A DNA stretch of 64,000 nt from Deinococcus actinosclerus (GCF_001507665.1 NZ_CP013910.1:557501-621500); one strand, 5' to 3'. Positions 45,769-55,055 are shown, counted from the stretch's first letter. Numbers and translations: made by a program. Notes: generated by a model not told the origin, from the letters alone.

Positions 45769-46407
45769 TCAGGCGTTCTTCAGGAGGATGCTTTCGACGG
45801 TCTTCGCGACGCGCTGCGCCTGATCGCTCGCGTTCTCGATGAGATTCACGATCTCCCCGCCGCGCATGGCGCGGATCATGCCCTGCACGTCGTTCACGCC
45901 GTGGTACAGGGTGCGCTGCACCTCGTCGCTGATCGTGTCGCCCTGATCCTCCAGCGCGCGGATCTCCTTGGCGATGCGGGTCAGCTCACCGATCTTGTTG
46001 TTCTGCTCGATCATGGGCATGCCCTGCGCGAGCAGCGCGCACTGCTGCTCGACCACGCGCGCCAGGCGCGCCATGGCGGGCAGCGGGGCCTCCACGCCGT
46101 ACAGGCTGAGCTTGCGCGCCGCGTCCTCCATGTCGTCGACCAGATCGTCGAGTTCGTCGTTCAGGGCAATAATGTCCTCACGGTCGAAGGGCACGATGAA
46201 CGACTCGGCCAGCAGGGTGGTCACCTCGGCACTCAGGCGGTCGCCCTCGTGCTCCAGGTCACGTACGCGCTGGACTTTGGCGTCGACGTCGGTGTAGTTC
46301 TCCAGCAGATCCACCAGGGCCTGCGCGGTCGCGTGCGCGTTCCGCGCGGCGGCGGCGAACTTCTCACTGAACTTGGGGTTGCTGGGCATGAATTTAGACA
46401 GAACCAT
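45769..46407 (-). CDS. DUF47 (PhoU-like) partner of PiT
   Basis: 212 residues, all helical: FMPSNPKFSEKFAAAARNAHATAQALVDLL, DLEHEGDRLSAEV, and EDQGDTISDEVQRTL repeat the ExxxD metal-binding pattern of PhoU-like bundles. DUF47 proteins are regulators of PiT permeases, and the operon with pit supports this. ATG 46407 has GGGAGGA upstream. A TGTCAT direct repeat precedes the promoter. Confidence 0.9.
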   Translation of the reverse strand: MVLSKFMPSNPKFSEKFAAAARNAHATAQALVDLLENYTDVDAKVQRVRDLEHEGDRLSAEVTTLLAESFIVPFDREDIIALNDELDDLVDDMEDAARKLSLYGVEAPLPAMARLARVVEQQCALLAQGMPMIEQNNKIGELTRIAKEIRALEDQGDTISDEVQRTLYHGVNDVQGMIRAMRGGEIVNLIENASDQAQRVAKTVESILLKNA

Positions 46408-46431
46408 GACAATCCTCCCGATTCTCCACCC

Positions 46432-46451
46432 GAATGTCATGGGAATGTCAG
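46432..46451 (-). promoter_or_regulatory. Candidate Pho box upstream of the PiT operon
   Basis: Read on the plus strand, GAATGTCA occurs at 46432-46439 and again at 46443-46450, 11 bases apart. This equals the xTGTCAx-N4-xTGTCAx form of PhoB sites. GAGAAT, a possible -10, lies about a turn downstream toward the gene. Confidence 0.55.
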
Positions 46452-46469
46452 CCCGGGCGGTCAAGGTGA

Positions 46470-46500
46470 GGCGGGAGGGCCACACTGGTCGCCTCCCGCC
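46470..46500 (-). terminator. Hairpin terminator of the secreted amylase gene
   Basis: GGCGGGAGG / CCTCCCGCC, a perfect nine-base stem with a 13-base loop, sits between the amylase stop (46524) and the PiT operon promoter. Confidence 0.6.
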
Positions 46501-46523
46501 GTTGAAGGGTCAGTCTACAGGGT

Positions 46524-49500
46524 TCAGGGCAGCTTGAGGGGCTCCGTGAACGTCGCGCGGCAGGAGGCGAAGCAGTCGGTGATGGTGTTCGCGCCCGCCG
46601 GGGTGCTCTTGGCGTCCGGGATGATGTCGCCCGCGCCGTAGCCGTCCCCGCCGAAGATGCCGCCCATCAGGCCGAGCCCGGCGGCGGGTTTGCCGCTCAG
46701 GCCCAGCGCCGTCCAGGGAATCGCGAGTTCCACGGTCTGATCGGGGGCCGCGCCGCTGCTGGCCTGCAGGTAGTCCGCAGCGTTCACCTCGGGCGTGGCC
46801 GTGTCGCTCTGCACGAGGCGCAGCTGGGCCTTCTCGGTGCCGTAGCGGGCGATGAAGGCGTTCACGCCGTCCACCTGACCGCCGAAGGTCGCGGCGCGCT
46901 TCCAGGCCTCGAACTGATCGGCCTGTTTCGCGCCGCCGGGCGCGGTGTCGAGGTACAGGATCGCGCTGTTGCCGTCCACCCGGTAGGTGTACGCGAGGTA
47001 CAGGTACTGGGCGTCACTGTCGGCCCGCAGGCTCAGCCAGTTGTTGTTCGCGCCGAAGGTCCCCTCGGCGGGGCTCTGCACGCTGACGGCGGGGGCCGTC
47101 CAGTCGCTCAGGTCGCCGTCGATGGTGTACTTCGTACGCAGGTCGCGCGCCAGGGTGATGTTGGCGTCCTGCGCGGGCGCCGTGACGTTCAGGGTGCCGT
47201 CCACGTACCCGCCCGCGCTGGCTTTCAGGGTCTGCGCCCCGGCGGGCACGCGCAGGGTGTAGGTGCCGTCCGGGAAGGTGATCGCGTAGTTCAGGTCGGG
47301 GTTGGCGCTCGTGGCTTCCACCAGTGCCCCGCCCAGGTTCTGCCCGCCGCCCGTGACGCGCCCGGTGATCGTGGCGGCCGGGACGGGCTGCTCGGTGAAG
47401 TCGTACGTGCCGCTGTAGGCGTTGCCGTTCGTGCCGACCACGTAGGCGCGGTCGCCCTGGCCCGGGGCCTCGTAGCCGCCGTTCTTCGCGCTGGCGCTGT
47501 CGTTGCCGAACTTGAACTTCACCTCGCGGAACAGCGGCAGGTCGATGCTGGTCTTCCACACGCCCGGGGTGTCCTGGGTCATGGGGTACTCGATCTGGCT
47601 GCCGGTGTCGAAGCGGCGCAGCTCGATGGGCCCGTTGCCCTGGGTGCGGGCGTCCACGGTGAACGTCACCTTCGCGGTGTTCTTGCTGCTCGGCGTGCCG
47701 GTGGCCGTCACGCCTTTGCTCTCGGCCCCGGCGCTGTCCACCGTGACCACGCGGAATGTGGTGTTGACGTCGTTCGTCAGGCCGCGCACCAGGAAGCTGC
47801 CCTGCGTGGCGGGAATAGGCGCGAAGTTCACGAGGCGCTCGGTGCCGCCCGCGGGCGTCACGTACACGCGGTACCCGGCGACCTTCGCGTCCGTGCCCGG
47901 CGTCCAGTTCAGCTGCGCGGCGCTGTCGCCGGCCTTCACGGTCAGGCCCGCGACCTCGGGCAGCGCCGGGTTCACGGTGCCCGCCGCGCCGGAGCCGCTG
48001 GGCGCGGTGACGGCCAGCACGCTGCGGGCGGGCACGCGGCCCACCAGTTTGCCGCCGCTGACGCTCAGGGTCATGGCGCGGCCCGTCACCTCGGTCAGGG
48101 TGGTGCCGGAGAAGGTGCCCAGCAGCGGAATCCCGCCGCCACTCAGGCTGCCCAGATCCAGTTCGGTGTCGCCGTTGTTCACGACGAACACCACGGGCTG
48201 CCCGGCCACGCCCTGCACGCCGCTGATCACGCGGCGGTAGGCCAGGACGGGCGCGCCGCCGTTCGGGCGCCAGAGTTCCTGCTGCGCGCCGCGCGTCAGC
48301 GCGCGGTACCTGGCGCGCGCGGCGGCCAGGGTGCCCAGGCGCTCGTCCAGCGTGCTGCCCGCCAGGCGGGTGAAGTCCATGTCCTCGCGGTTGCCCTGCC
48401 CCAGCGGGTAGTCGTAGGGATCACCCTTGCCGGCCTGGGCGTACTCGGTGCCCTGCCAGACGCTGGGCGTGCCGCGCGAGAAGTACATGGTGGACAGCGC
48501 CATATCCAGGCGCTCGGCGGCCTGCGCGGCGCTGCCGCCCCGCTCGGTGACCTCGCTGACGAAGCGGCGCACGTCGTGGTTGTCCACGAAGGTCGTCAGG
48601 CGGGTGGGGTCGCGGTACACGCCGTCCTGCGCGAACACGTCCGCCATGCGGTCGAGGTTGCCGCCCGCGCTGCTCATCTGGTCCTTGAAGGCGTAGTACA
48701 GCGCGAAGTCGAACACGCTGGGCGCGCCGAGCTCGTTCATGAAGCGCGCGAGGTACGCGGGGTTGCCGTCGAACACCTCACCGACCGACCAGATCTTGTT
48801 CGCGTCGCCCGCGCCGCCCGCCTTGAAGAACTGCGTCCAGTAGGCGTCGGGCACGTGCTTCATGGTGTCGATGCGCAGCCCGTCGATGCCGGTCGCGCCG
48901 CGCCAGTACGTCACGAAGTCGTTCAGGTAAGCGGTGACGGCCGGGAGTTCCTGCTTGAAGTCCGGCAGGCCCGCCAGATCGCAGTCGGTGGTCTTGTTCT
49001 CGGCGGCCTTGCAGTCTTCAGGCGTGTGGAACCAGTCGGGGTTCGTCTTCGTGAGGGTCGCGCCGTACCCGGCGTGGTTGACCACGATGTCCTGAATGAC
49101 CTTGATCCCGTTCCTGTGCGCCGTGTCGATCAGCGCCTTGTACTCGTCGAGGGTCCCGAAGTGCGGATCGACCTTCTTGAAGTCCTCGGCCCAGTACCCG
49201 TGGTAGCCGGCGAACGGCTTGCCCTGGCTGGGGCCGCTGCCGGTGTTGATCGCCGGGACCTGCAGCACGACCGGGCTGACCCAGATGGCCGTGAAGCCCA
49301 TCTTCTTGAAGTAGCCCTCGTCGATCTTGGCCTTCAGGCCTGCGAAGTCGCCGCCGTGCCACGCCAGCGGGTTGGTGCGGTCGGCACGGTCTCCGGCGTC
49401 GCGGCCCGGGCCGTTGTCGTTGGCGGGGTTGCCGTTGGCGAAGCGGTCGGTCATCGCGAAGTAGATGACCTCGTCCTGCCAGGCGCGCGGCGCGCTGGGA

Positions 49501-49589
49501 GTGGGAGCTTTGAACAGGCTACAGGCCGACAGGGACAGCGTGAGGGCCGCCAGGGCGCCCGCGCGCCCGACCATATGGAAGCGTTTCAT
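46524..49589 (-). CDS. Secreted GH13 amylase-family lipoprotein, multidomain
   Basis: 1021 residues. Lipobox LSAC makes Cys23 the likely lipid anchor. Domain order: GH13 barrel (about 35-480; GLRIDTMKHV nucleophile, SVGEVFDG acid, FVDNHD third carboxylate), a beta-sandwich C domain, a fibronectin-III-like module (PEVAGLTVKAGDSAAQLNWTPG), a CBM20-like starch-binding module (VTFTVDARTQ...FKFGNDS), a carboxypeptidase-regulatory-like fold (ITGRVTGGGQNLGG), and a C-terminal DOMON/CBM9-like module (YTIDGDLSDWT). It should hydrolyse alpha-glucans at the cell surface; exact specificity is uncertain. A LacI-type operator lies in its promoter. Confidence 0.9.
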   Translation of the reverse strand: MKRFHMVGRAGALAALTLSLSACSLFKAPTPSAPRAWQDEVIYFAMTDRFANGNPANDNGPGRDAGDRADRTNPLAWHGGDFAGLKAKIDEGYFKKMGFTAIWVSPVVLQVPAINTGSGPSQGKPFAGYHGYWAEDFKKVDPHFGTLDEYKALIDTAHRNGIKVIQDIVVNHAGYGATLTKTNPDWFHTPEDCKAAENKTTDCDLAGLPDFKQELPAVTAYLNDFVTYWRGATGIDGLRIDTMKHVPDAYWTQFFKAGGAGDANKIWSVGEVFDGNPAYLARFMNELGAPSVFDFALYYAFKDQMSSAGGNLDRMADVFAQDGVYRDPTRLTTFVDNHDVRRFVSEVTERGGSAAQAAERLDMALSTMYFSRGTPSVWQGTEYAQAGKGDPYDYPLGQGNREDMDFTRLAGSTLDERLGTLAAARARYRALTRGAQQELWRPNGGAPVLAYRRVISGVQGVAGQPVVFVVNNGDTELDLGSLSGGGIPLLGTFSGTTLTEVTGRAMTLSVSGGKLVGRVPARSVLAVTAPSGSGAAGTVNPALPEVAGLTVKAGDSAAQLNWTPGTDAKVAGYRVYVTPAGGTERLVNFAPIPATQGSFLVRGLTNDVNTTFRVVTVDSAGAESKGVTATGTPSSKNTAKVTFTVDARTQGNGPIELRRFDTGSQIEYPMTQDTPGVWKTSIDLPLFREVKFKFGNDSASAKNGGYEAPGQGDRAYVVGTNGNAYSGTYDFTEQPVPAATITGRVTGGGQNLGGALVEATSANPDLNYAITFPDGTYTLRVPAGAQTLKASAGGYVDGTLNVTAPAQDANITLARDLRTKYTIDGDLSDWTAPAVSVQSPAEGTFGANNNWLSLRADSDAQYLYLAYTYRVDGNSAILYLDTAPGGAKQADQFEAWKRAATFGGQVDGVNAFIARYGTEKAQLRLVQSDTATPEVNAADYLQASSGAAPDQTVELAIPWTALGLSGKPAAGLGLMGGIFGGDGYGAGDIIPDAKSTPAGANTITDCFASCRATFTEPLKLP

Positions 49590-49608
49590 GTTAGGTCTCT
49601 ATTCAAAT

Positions 49609-49630
49609 GTGAAGCGCTTCCGAAAGTCAA
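49609..49630 (-). promoter_or_regulatory. Promoter and LacI-type operator of the secreted amylase
   Basis: The perfect palindrome GAAGCGCTTC (49611-49620), flanked by TG, has the central CG of LacI-family operators. On the minus strand it sits directly after TTGACT (49625-49630), a good -35. Confidence 0.6.
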
Positions 49631-49700
49631 TCTTCACCATTTGCTCATGCGGCAAGCCCGCTGACAGTCGCGCCTACGCCCCGCCCGTAGCGTGAGGCGC

Positions 49701-49985
49701 ATGAAAGCCACCTGGAACGGCGTGACCATCGCCCAGTCCGACGACACCGTCGTCGTCGAGGGCAACCACTACTTCCCCGCAGACAGCGTGAACCCCGAGT
49801 ACCTGCGCCCCAGCACCACCTACACCACCTGCCCCTGGAAGGGCGAGGCCAGCTACCACAGCCTCCACGTGAACGGGCAGGAGAACCCGGACGCCGCGTG
49901 GTACTACCCCACGCCCAAGGACGCCGCGCGGCAGATCGCGGGCCGCGTCGCCTTCTGGAAGGGCGTGCAGGTCACCCAGGACTGA
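49701..49985 (+). CDS. DUF427 protein
   Basis: 94 residues, a single small beta-rich domain: MKATWNGVTIAQSDDTVVVEGNHYFP, TTCPWKGEASYHSL and AAWYYPTPKDAARQIAGRVAFWKGV are the DUF427 signature. Function unknown; the fold is common in soil and radiation-resistant bacteria. TAGCGT (49688-49693) is seven bases before ATG 49701. Confidence 0.9.
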   Translation: MKATWNGVTIAQSDDTVVVEGNHYFPADSVNPEYLRPSTTYTTCPWKGEASYHSLHVNGQENPDAAWYYPTPKDAARQIAGRVAFWKGVQVTQD

Positions 49986-50007
49986 CCGGTCGCCCCCGAG
50001 GACCGGA

Positions 50008-51354
50008 TCAGCCCACCAGGATGTCGCGCTCCGGCGGGTACTTGATCACCCCGCGGGACGTCTCGCGCAGGTTCAGCGCCAGCGCGAACGTCACGGGTCC
50101 GATCCGGCCCAGGTACATCAGCGCGCACAGGACGATCAGGCCCGCGTCGTTCAGGCGGTGCGTCACGTCCAGGCTCAGGCCCACCGTCGCGGCGGCGCTC
50201 ACCGTCTCGAACAGCAGCGGCGTGAACCCCAGCGTGGGGTTCGTGACCAGCATCAGGAAGAAACCCGTGAACACCAGCAGCGTGTAGATGGTCGTGATCG
50301 TCCCGGCGCGCACCACGTTCTCGGGCACGATCTGCCGCCCGAACGCGATCAGTTCCGTGCGGCCCCGGATCAGGTTCCAGGCGCTGACCAGCAGGATCGC
50401 GAAGGTGCTCGTCTTGATCCCGCCGCCCGTGGAACCGCTGTTCGCGCCGATGAACATCAGCGCGATCATCATAAAGACGCTGCCCGGCGCCAGGGCCGTC
50501 ATGTCCACCGTGGCGAAGCCCCCCGAGCGCGGCGTCACGCTCTGGAACACGGCGGCCAGCAGCTTGCCGCCCGTGCCCAGCCCCTTCAGGGCCCCGCTCC
50601 ACTCCAGCGCGAGCAGCACGGCGGCGCCCAGCACCAGCAGCGCCCCGGTCGTCACCAGGGTCAGGCGGCTGTAGACCATCAGGCGGTTGCGGCGCGGATT
50701 GGCCAGATGAGTCAGGACGTTCAGCTGCACCAGGAAGCCCAGCCCACCCAGCACGATCAGCAGCGCGATCACCCCACTGACCAGGGGGTCCTGCACGTAG
50801 GGCGCCATCCCACCGGGCAGCACCACGAAGCCCGCGTTGTTGTACGCGCTGACCGCGTGGAAGGCCGCCTGGTACAGGCCCTCGCCCAGCCCGAACTGCG
50901 GCACGAAGCGCGCCGAGAGCAGCAGCGTGCCCACGCCCTGCGCCGCGAAGGTGTACAGGAAGATGATCCGCACCAGCCCCAGCACGCCGCCCACGTCCAG
51001 GGCGTTCACCTGCTGCGCCAGCTGCTGCCGCTCGCTGAAGTTCACGCGCCGGCCGGTCAGCAGCGCGAACAGCGTCCCGAACGTGATGATCCCCAGGCCC
51101 CCCACCTGCGCCAGCAGCAGGATGACGACCTGCCCCAGCCGGGTGAACGTCTCGCCGGTATCGGCCACGACCAGCCCCGTGATGCAGGTGGCGCTCGTCG
51201 CGGTGAACAGCAGCTCCACGCTGCTCAGGGTGACGCCCGGGCGGGTCATGCCCGGCAGGTGCAGCGCCGCCGCGCCCACCGCGACGCCCAGCAGGTACAC
51301 CAGCGCGATCAGCTGCGGGGGATTCAGGCGTCGCCGCCGCAGTCGCCGGCTCAT
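50008..51354 (-). CDS. ktrB: KtrB/TrkH-family potassium channel subunit (second copy)
   Basis: 448 residues with the four M1-P-M2 repeats of this family. Each repeat has a selectivity-filter Gly: TSATCITGLVV, HAVSAYNNAGFVV, SVTPRSGGFATVD and ETVSAAATVGLS. It forms the K+-conducting dimer that needs a KtrA/TrkA RCK subunit, not present here. The start ATG overlaps the stop of the upstream paralogue (ATGA), so the two are co-translated. Confidence 0.9.
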   Translation of the reverse strand: MSRRLRRRRLNPPQLIALVYLLGVAVGAAALHLPGMTRPGVTLSSVELLFTATSATCITGLVVADTGETFTRLGQVVILLLAQVGGLGIITFGTLFALLTGRRVNFSERQQLAQQVNALDVGGVLGLVRIIFLYTFAAQGVGTLLLSARFVPQFGLGEGLYQAAFHAVSAYNNAGFVVLPGGMAPYVQDPLVSGVIALLIVLGGLGFLVQLNVLTHLANPRRNRLMVYSRLTLVTTGALLVLGAAVLLALEWSGALKGLGTGGKLLAAVFQSVTPRSGGFATVDMTALAPGSVFMMIALMFIGANSGSTGGGIKTSTFAILLVSAWNLIRGRTELIAFGRQIVPENVVRAGTITTIYTLLVFTGFFLMLVTNPTLGFTPLLFETVSAAATVGLSLDVTHRLNDAGLIVLCALMYLGRIGPVTFALALNLRETSRGVIKYPPERDILVG

Positions 51355-52769
51355 CCGATCAGGATGTCCTTGTCCGCCGGGTAGCGGATCAGCGCGCGGC
51401 TGTCCGGGCGGTTGAACGCCACCGCGAACGTCAGCGGCCCGATGCGGCCCAGGAACATCAGCAGGATCAGGACGACGTGCTGATCGGGGTTCAGCAGCGT
51501 CGTGGTGTTCATGCTCAGGCCCACCGTGCCGAAGGCGCTGACCGCCTCGAAGAAGAGGCTCACGAACAGCACGTCCCCGCGCGTGTTGAACACCAGCAGC
51601 AGCAGGAACATCACGTTCACCAGCCCGATGCTCAGCAGGCCCACCGTCATGGCCCGCAGGACCGTGTCCGTGTCGATCCGCCGCCGGAACAGCGTCGTGT
51701 CGCGCCGCCCGCGCACCATGCTCCAGGCCGACGCCATCATCACGTAGAAGGTGCTCGTCTTGATGCCGCCGCCCGTCCCGCCGGGGTTCGCGCCGATGAA
51801 CATCAGGATGATCGACACGAACAGCGTCGAGAGGTGCATCGCGCCGTAATCGAGCGTGTTGAAACCCGCCGTGCGCAGCGTGACGCTCTGGAAGAAACTC
51901 GCCAGCAGCTTGTCCCCGAATCCCAGCGGCGCCAGGGTCCTGGGGTTACTCCACTCGAACACGAGGTACACCAGCGTCCCGATGACGAGCAGCGCCGCCA
52001 TCATGGTCAGCACCAGCTTGCTGTGCACCATCAGGCGGTTGCGGCGCGGGTTCAGCAGATGCGCGACCACGTTCAGCTGCACCAGGAAGCCCGTGCCGCC
52101 CAGGATGATCAGCAGCGCGATCACCAGGCTCACCAGCGGGTCGCCCACGAAGCCCATCAGGTTGTCGCTGTACAGCGCGAAACCCGCGTTGTTGAACGCA
52201 CTCACCGAGTGGAACAGCGCGTAGAACAGCCCCCGGCCCCAGCCCTCCAGCGGCACGAACCGGAACGCCAGCAGCGCCGCGCCGACCAGTTCGATCACGA
52301 AGGTGTACAGGAAGATGCTGCGGATCAGGCCCAGCACGCCCCCGGCGTTCAGCGCGCCCACCTGCTGCGCCACCCGCAGGCGCTCGGTGAAGTTCACGCG
52401 GCGGCGCGACAGCAGCGCAAACGACGTCCCGAACGTGATGATCCCCAGGCCGCCCAGCTGGATGAGCAGCATGATCACCAGCTGCCCCGCCCGGTTGAAG
52501 TCCCGGCTGGGGTCGATGACGTTCAGGCCCGTCACGCACAGCGCGCTCGTGGACGTGAACAGCGCCTGCAGGAAGTTCACGCTGCGGCGCGTGCCGTCCT
52601 CGTTCACGCCGTGCAGGCCCGGCAGGGTCAGGATCAGCCCGCCCAGCAGGATCGCCAGCGCGAACGACAGCGCGATCAGCTGCGGCGGACTCAGGCGCGC
52701 CAGGAGGGACTTGCGGCGACCGGCGCGGCCCGGTTCCGGCGCGGGGGGGGAAGGGGGGACGCGGGTCAT
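51351..52769 (-). CDS. ktrB: KtrB/TrkH-family potassium channel subunit (first copy)
   Basis: 472 residues, a clear paralogue of the following gene: TSTSALCVTGLNV, HSVSAFNNAGFAL, SVTLRTAGFNTLD and EAVSAFGTVGLS are its four filter segments, and both proteins end in DIL(I/V)G. The first 25 residues are a Pro/Arg-rich cytoplasmic tail. ATG 52769 is chosen because the first helix follows at a normal distance; TAGAAT lies 14 bases upstream. It diverges from trmN across about 50 bases. Confidence 0.9.
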   Translation of the reverse strand: MTRVPPSPPAPEPGRAGRRKSLLARLSPPQLIALSFALAILLGGLILTLPGLHGVNEDGTRRSVNFLQALFTSTSALCVTGLNVIDPSRDFNRAGQLVIMLLIQLGGLGIITFGTSFALLSRRRVNFTERLRVAQQVGALNAGGVLGLIRSIFLYTFVIELVGAALLAFRFVPLEGWGRGLFYALFHSVSAFNNAGFALYSDNLMGFVGDPLVSLVIALLIILGGTGFLVQLNVVAHLLNPRRNRLMVHSKLVLTMMAALLVIGTLVYLVFEWSNPRTLAPLGFGDKLLASFFQSVTLRTAGFNTLDYGAMHLSTLFVSIILMFIGANPGGTGGGIKTSTFYVMMASAWSMVRGRRDTTLFRRRIDTDTVLRAMTVGLLSIGLVNVMFLLLLVFNTRGDVLFVSLFFEAVSAFGTVGLSMNTTTLLNPDQHVVLILLMFLGRIGPLTFAVAFNRPDSRALIRYPADKDILIG

Positions 52770-52821
52770 AGGTGCGGCCCGGATTCTACGCCCCGCCGCG
52801 CAGCCCGTATACTGATCTGCT

Positions 52822-53895
52822 ATGCCGCGCCCCGCCCGCTCCGACCGAAATGCGCCCAAGGGCCGCCCCCGCCCCAAAGTGGATCACCGCACCCGCCAGC
52901 CTGCCCGCGAGTACGAACTGGACGTCCTGGCCGGACTGGAGGACGTCGCCGCGACCGAACTGGCCGGCGTGCCCCTGGCCCGCGACGTGCGCGGCCTGCG
53001 CTTCTGGTTCCCGGGCAGCCCCGAACGCCTGACCCGCATGCGCAGCGTCGTCGCCGTGTACCGCATCCGCACCTGGGACGTGCCCCGCCCGCGCGGCCTG
53101 CTGGGCAATCAGCAGCTCTCGGAACTCACCGAGTACCTGCGCGAGGTCGTTGAGGTCGGCGGGCACCGCTCCTTCCGCTTCGGGGCCGCCGGGAAGGACA
53201 GCCCGGTCATGCAGCGCCTCGCGGAGGAACTCCAGCAGTCGCTGGAGCTCCCGCACGACCCCGAAGCGGGTGAACTCCTGATCCGCCTGCGTCCCAGCGG
53301 CGACGGGCAGGGCTGGGACGTCCTGGCGCGCATCACGCCCAGACCGCTCAGCACCCGCCCGTGGCGCGTGTGCAACATGGCGGGCGGCCTGAACGCCACC
53401 ATCGCCTACGCCGCGCACAAACTCGCCGGGCAGCGCGACGCCGACCGCATCTTCAACCCCATGAGCGGCAGCGGCACCCTGCTGATCGAACGGGACCTGA
53501 TGGGCCCCAGCGCCGCGCTCGTCGGCGTGGACATCAATCCCGAGGCCGTGCGGTGCGCGCAGGAGAACATCCGCGCCGCCAAGCGCCAGATCGAGGTCGC
53601 GCAGCGCGACGCCCTGCACACCGGCCTCCCCGCGCGGTCCTTCGATCTGGTCATGGCCGACCTCCCCTGGGGCGACGCGATCAGCACCCACGGCGCGAAC
53701 GAGACCCTGTACCCCGCCTTCCTGACCGAGATGCACCGCCTGACCAGCCAGCGCGGGCGGCTGTGCGTGATCACCCACGAGATCCGCCTCTTCGAGCGGG
53801 TGTTGCAGGACCAGCAGAAATGGCACGCGCACGAACTCTTCCAGGTTGCCAGCGGCGGCCACCACCCCAAGGCGTACCTGCTCAGCAAGAGGTGA
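52822..53895 (+). CDS. trmN: tRNA (guanine-N2-)-methyltransferase, TrmN/Trm14 type
   Basis: 357 residues. A basic N-terminal tail and a THUMP-like RNA-binding region (about 30-190) precede a Rossmann methyltransferase. FNPMSGSGTLLIERDLMGPSAALVGVDINPEAV binds SAM, and MADLPWGDAIS is the DLPW form of the N-methyltransferase NPPY motif. The Thermus homologue makes m2G6 in tRNA. TATACT (52808-52813) stands eight bases before ATG 52822. A 19-base tandem duplication spans its stop codon. Confidence 0.87.
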   Translation: MPRPARSDRNAPKGRPRPKVDHRTRQPAREYELDVLAGLEDVAATELAGVPLARDVRGLRFWFPGSPERLTRMRSVVAVYRIRTWDVPRPRGLLGNQQLSELTEYLREVVEVGGHRSFRFGAAGKDSPVMQRLAEELQQSLELPHDPEAGELLIRLRPSGDGQGWDVLARITPRPLSTRPWRVCNMAGGLNATIAYAAHKLAGQRDADRIFNPMSGSGTLLIERDLMGPSAALVGVDINPEAVRCAQENIRAAKRQIEVAQRDALHTGLPARSFDLVMADLPWGDAISTHGANETLYPAFLTEMHRLTSQRGRLCVITHEIRLFERVLQDQQKWHAHELFQVASGGHHPKAYLLSKR

Positions 53896-53928
53896 CTGAG
53901 CAGTAGGGAGGTGACTGGGCAGTAGGGA
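53891..53928. repeat. Tandem 19-bp duplication across the trmN stop
   Basis: GGTGACTGRGCAGTAGGGA occurs twice head to tail (53891-53909, 53910-53928) with one mismatch. The first copy contains the trmN stop. Confidence 0.8.
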
Positions 53929-53982
53929 GTGGGTTGTGGAGAGACCTTGACTGGGGCGGGCTCGCCGCGCACCCGCTGTTGA

Positions 53983-54045
53983 CCATCCGCCATCCGCCAT
54001 CCGCCATCCGCCATCCGCCATCCGCCATCCGCCATCCGCCATCCG
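53983..54045. repeat. Nine-copy heptamer array CCATCCG
   Basis: Nine perfect head-to-tail copies of CCATCCG end five bases before TACGCT, the -10 of the next gene, so the -35 region lies inside the array. Perfect short repeats of this kind change length by slippage. Confidence 0.95.
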
Positions 54046-54062
54046 CCTGTTACGCTGCTCGC

Positions 54063-55055
54063 ATGACCGACCGACCGTTCCGCTGGGGGCTGCTGGGTGC
54101 CGCCCGCATTGCCCGCGCCCTCATTCCCGCGATCCGCGAGGCGGGCGGCGAGGTCGCAGGCTTCGGCGCGCGTGACCCGCACTCGGCGCGGGTACAGGCC
54201 TTCGCCGAGCAGTGGGACGTGCCGGTGCTCGGCACCTACGAGGACGTCGTCGCGGCCGACGTGGACGCCGTGTACAACCCCCTGCCGAACGACGCGCACC
54301 TGCCCTGGAGCGTGGCGGCCATGCGCGCGGGCAAGCACGCCCTGACCGAGAAGCCCGTCGCGCTGAACGCCGCGCAGGCGCAGGCCATCGCGGACGCCGC
54401 GCGCGAGACCGGGCAGCTGCACCTCGAGGCCTTCGCGTACCGCTTCCAGCCGCACGTGGACCGCGTGCGCGAGATCGCCGCGCAGGACCTCGGGGAGATC
54501 CGCGCGGTGCGGGGCATGTTCGGGTTCCACATGACCAACCCCGACGACTTCCGCTGGAATGCCGACCAGGGCGGCGGGGCGCTGCTGGACGTCGGCACGT
54601 ACCCCGTGAACCTCATCCGGCTGCTGCTGGGCGAACCCGCCGCCGTGACCGCCCAGGCCCGCTGGACGCCCGGCGGGGTGGACCTGGGCCTGAGCGGCAC
54701 CCTGGAGTATCCGCAGGCGCTGGCCAGCGTGGACTGCGCCGTGGACTGGCTGCACGAACGCAGCGCCCAGCGCCTGACCGTGGTCGGTACGCGCGGCGTG
54801 CTGGACGTGGACGGCGTGTTTCACAGCAACACGCAGCAGCCCACCATCCTGCGCGTGGAGGTCGAGGGGCAGGCCCGCACCGAGCAGGTCGGGCCCGGCA
54901 ACGGCTACGCCCGGATGGTCGCGCACTTCCAGCGCGCCGCGCGCGGTCAGGAGGCGCTGCGCTTCACCCCGGACGACGCGGTCGCGCAGGCCCGCGTGCT
55001 CGACGCGCTGCTGCAGGCCGCCCGCACCGGGCAGCGCGTGCCCCTGACCCCCTGA
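54063..55055 (+). CDS. Gfo/Idh/MocA-family oxidoreductase
   Basis: 330 residues. The N-terminal Rossmann domain starts [17 protein letters not shown], with [32 protein letters not shown] holding the family's E-K-P motif. The C-terminal half is the substrate/dimer domain with [21 protein letters not shown] (active Asp and Tyr region). It should oxidise a sugar or polyol with NAD(P); the substrate is unknown. TACGCT (54051-54056) is six bases before ATG 54063, and a heptamer array fills the space upstream. Confidence 0.9.
   Translation: MTDRPFRWGLLGAARIARALIPAIREAGGEVAGFGARDPHSARVQAFAEQWDVPVLGTYEDVVAADVDAVYNPLPNDAHLPWSVAAMRAGKHALTEKPVALNAAQAQAIADAARETGQLHLEAFAYRFQPHVDRVREIAAQDLGEIRAVRGMFGFHMTNPDDFRWNADQGGGALLDVGTYPVNLIRLLLGEPAAVTAQARWTPGGVDLGLSGTLEYPQALASVDCAVDWLHERSAQRLTVVGTRGVLDVDGVFHSNTQQPTILRVEVEGQARTEQVGPGNGYARMVAHFQRAARGQEALRFTPDDAVAQARVLDALLQAARTGQRVPLTP

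Noticed and set aside
52786..54042. Minus-strand frame with MADGGWR repeats
   Set aside because: It is the heptamer array read as protein; 7-bp units give a 7-residue repeat in all frames. The rest runs antisense to trmN.
53983..54045. CRISPR-like array
   Set aside because: Seven-base units without spacers; a simple tandem repeat.
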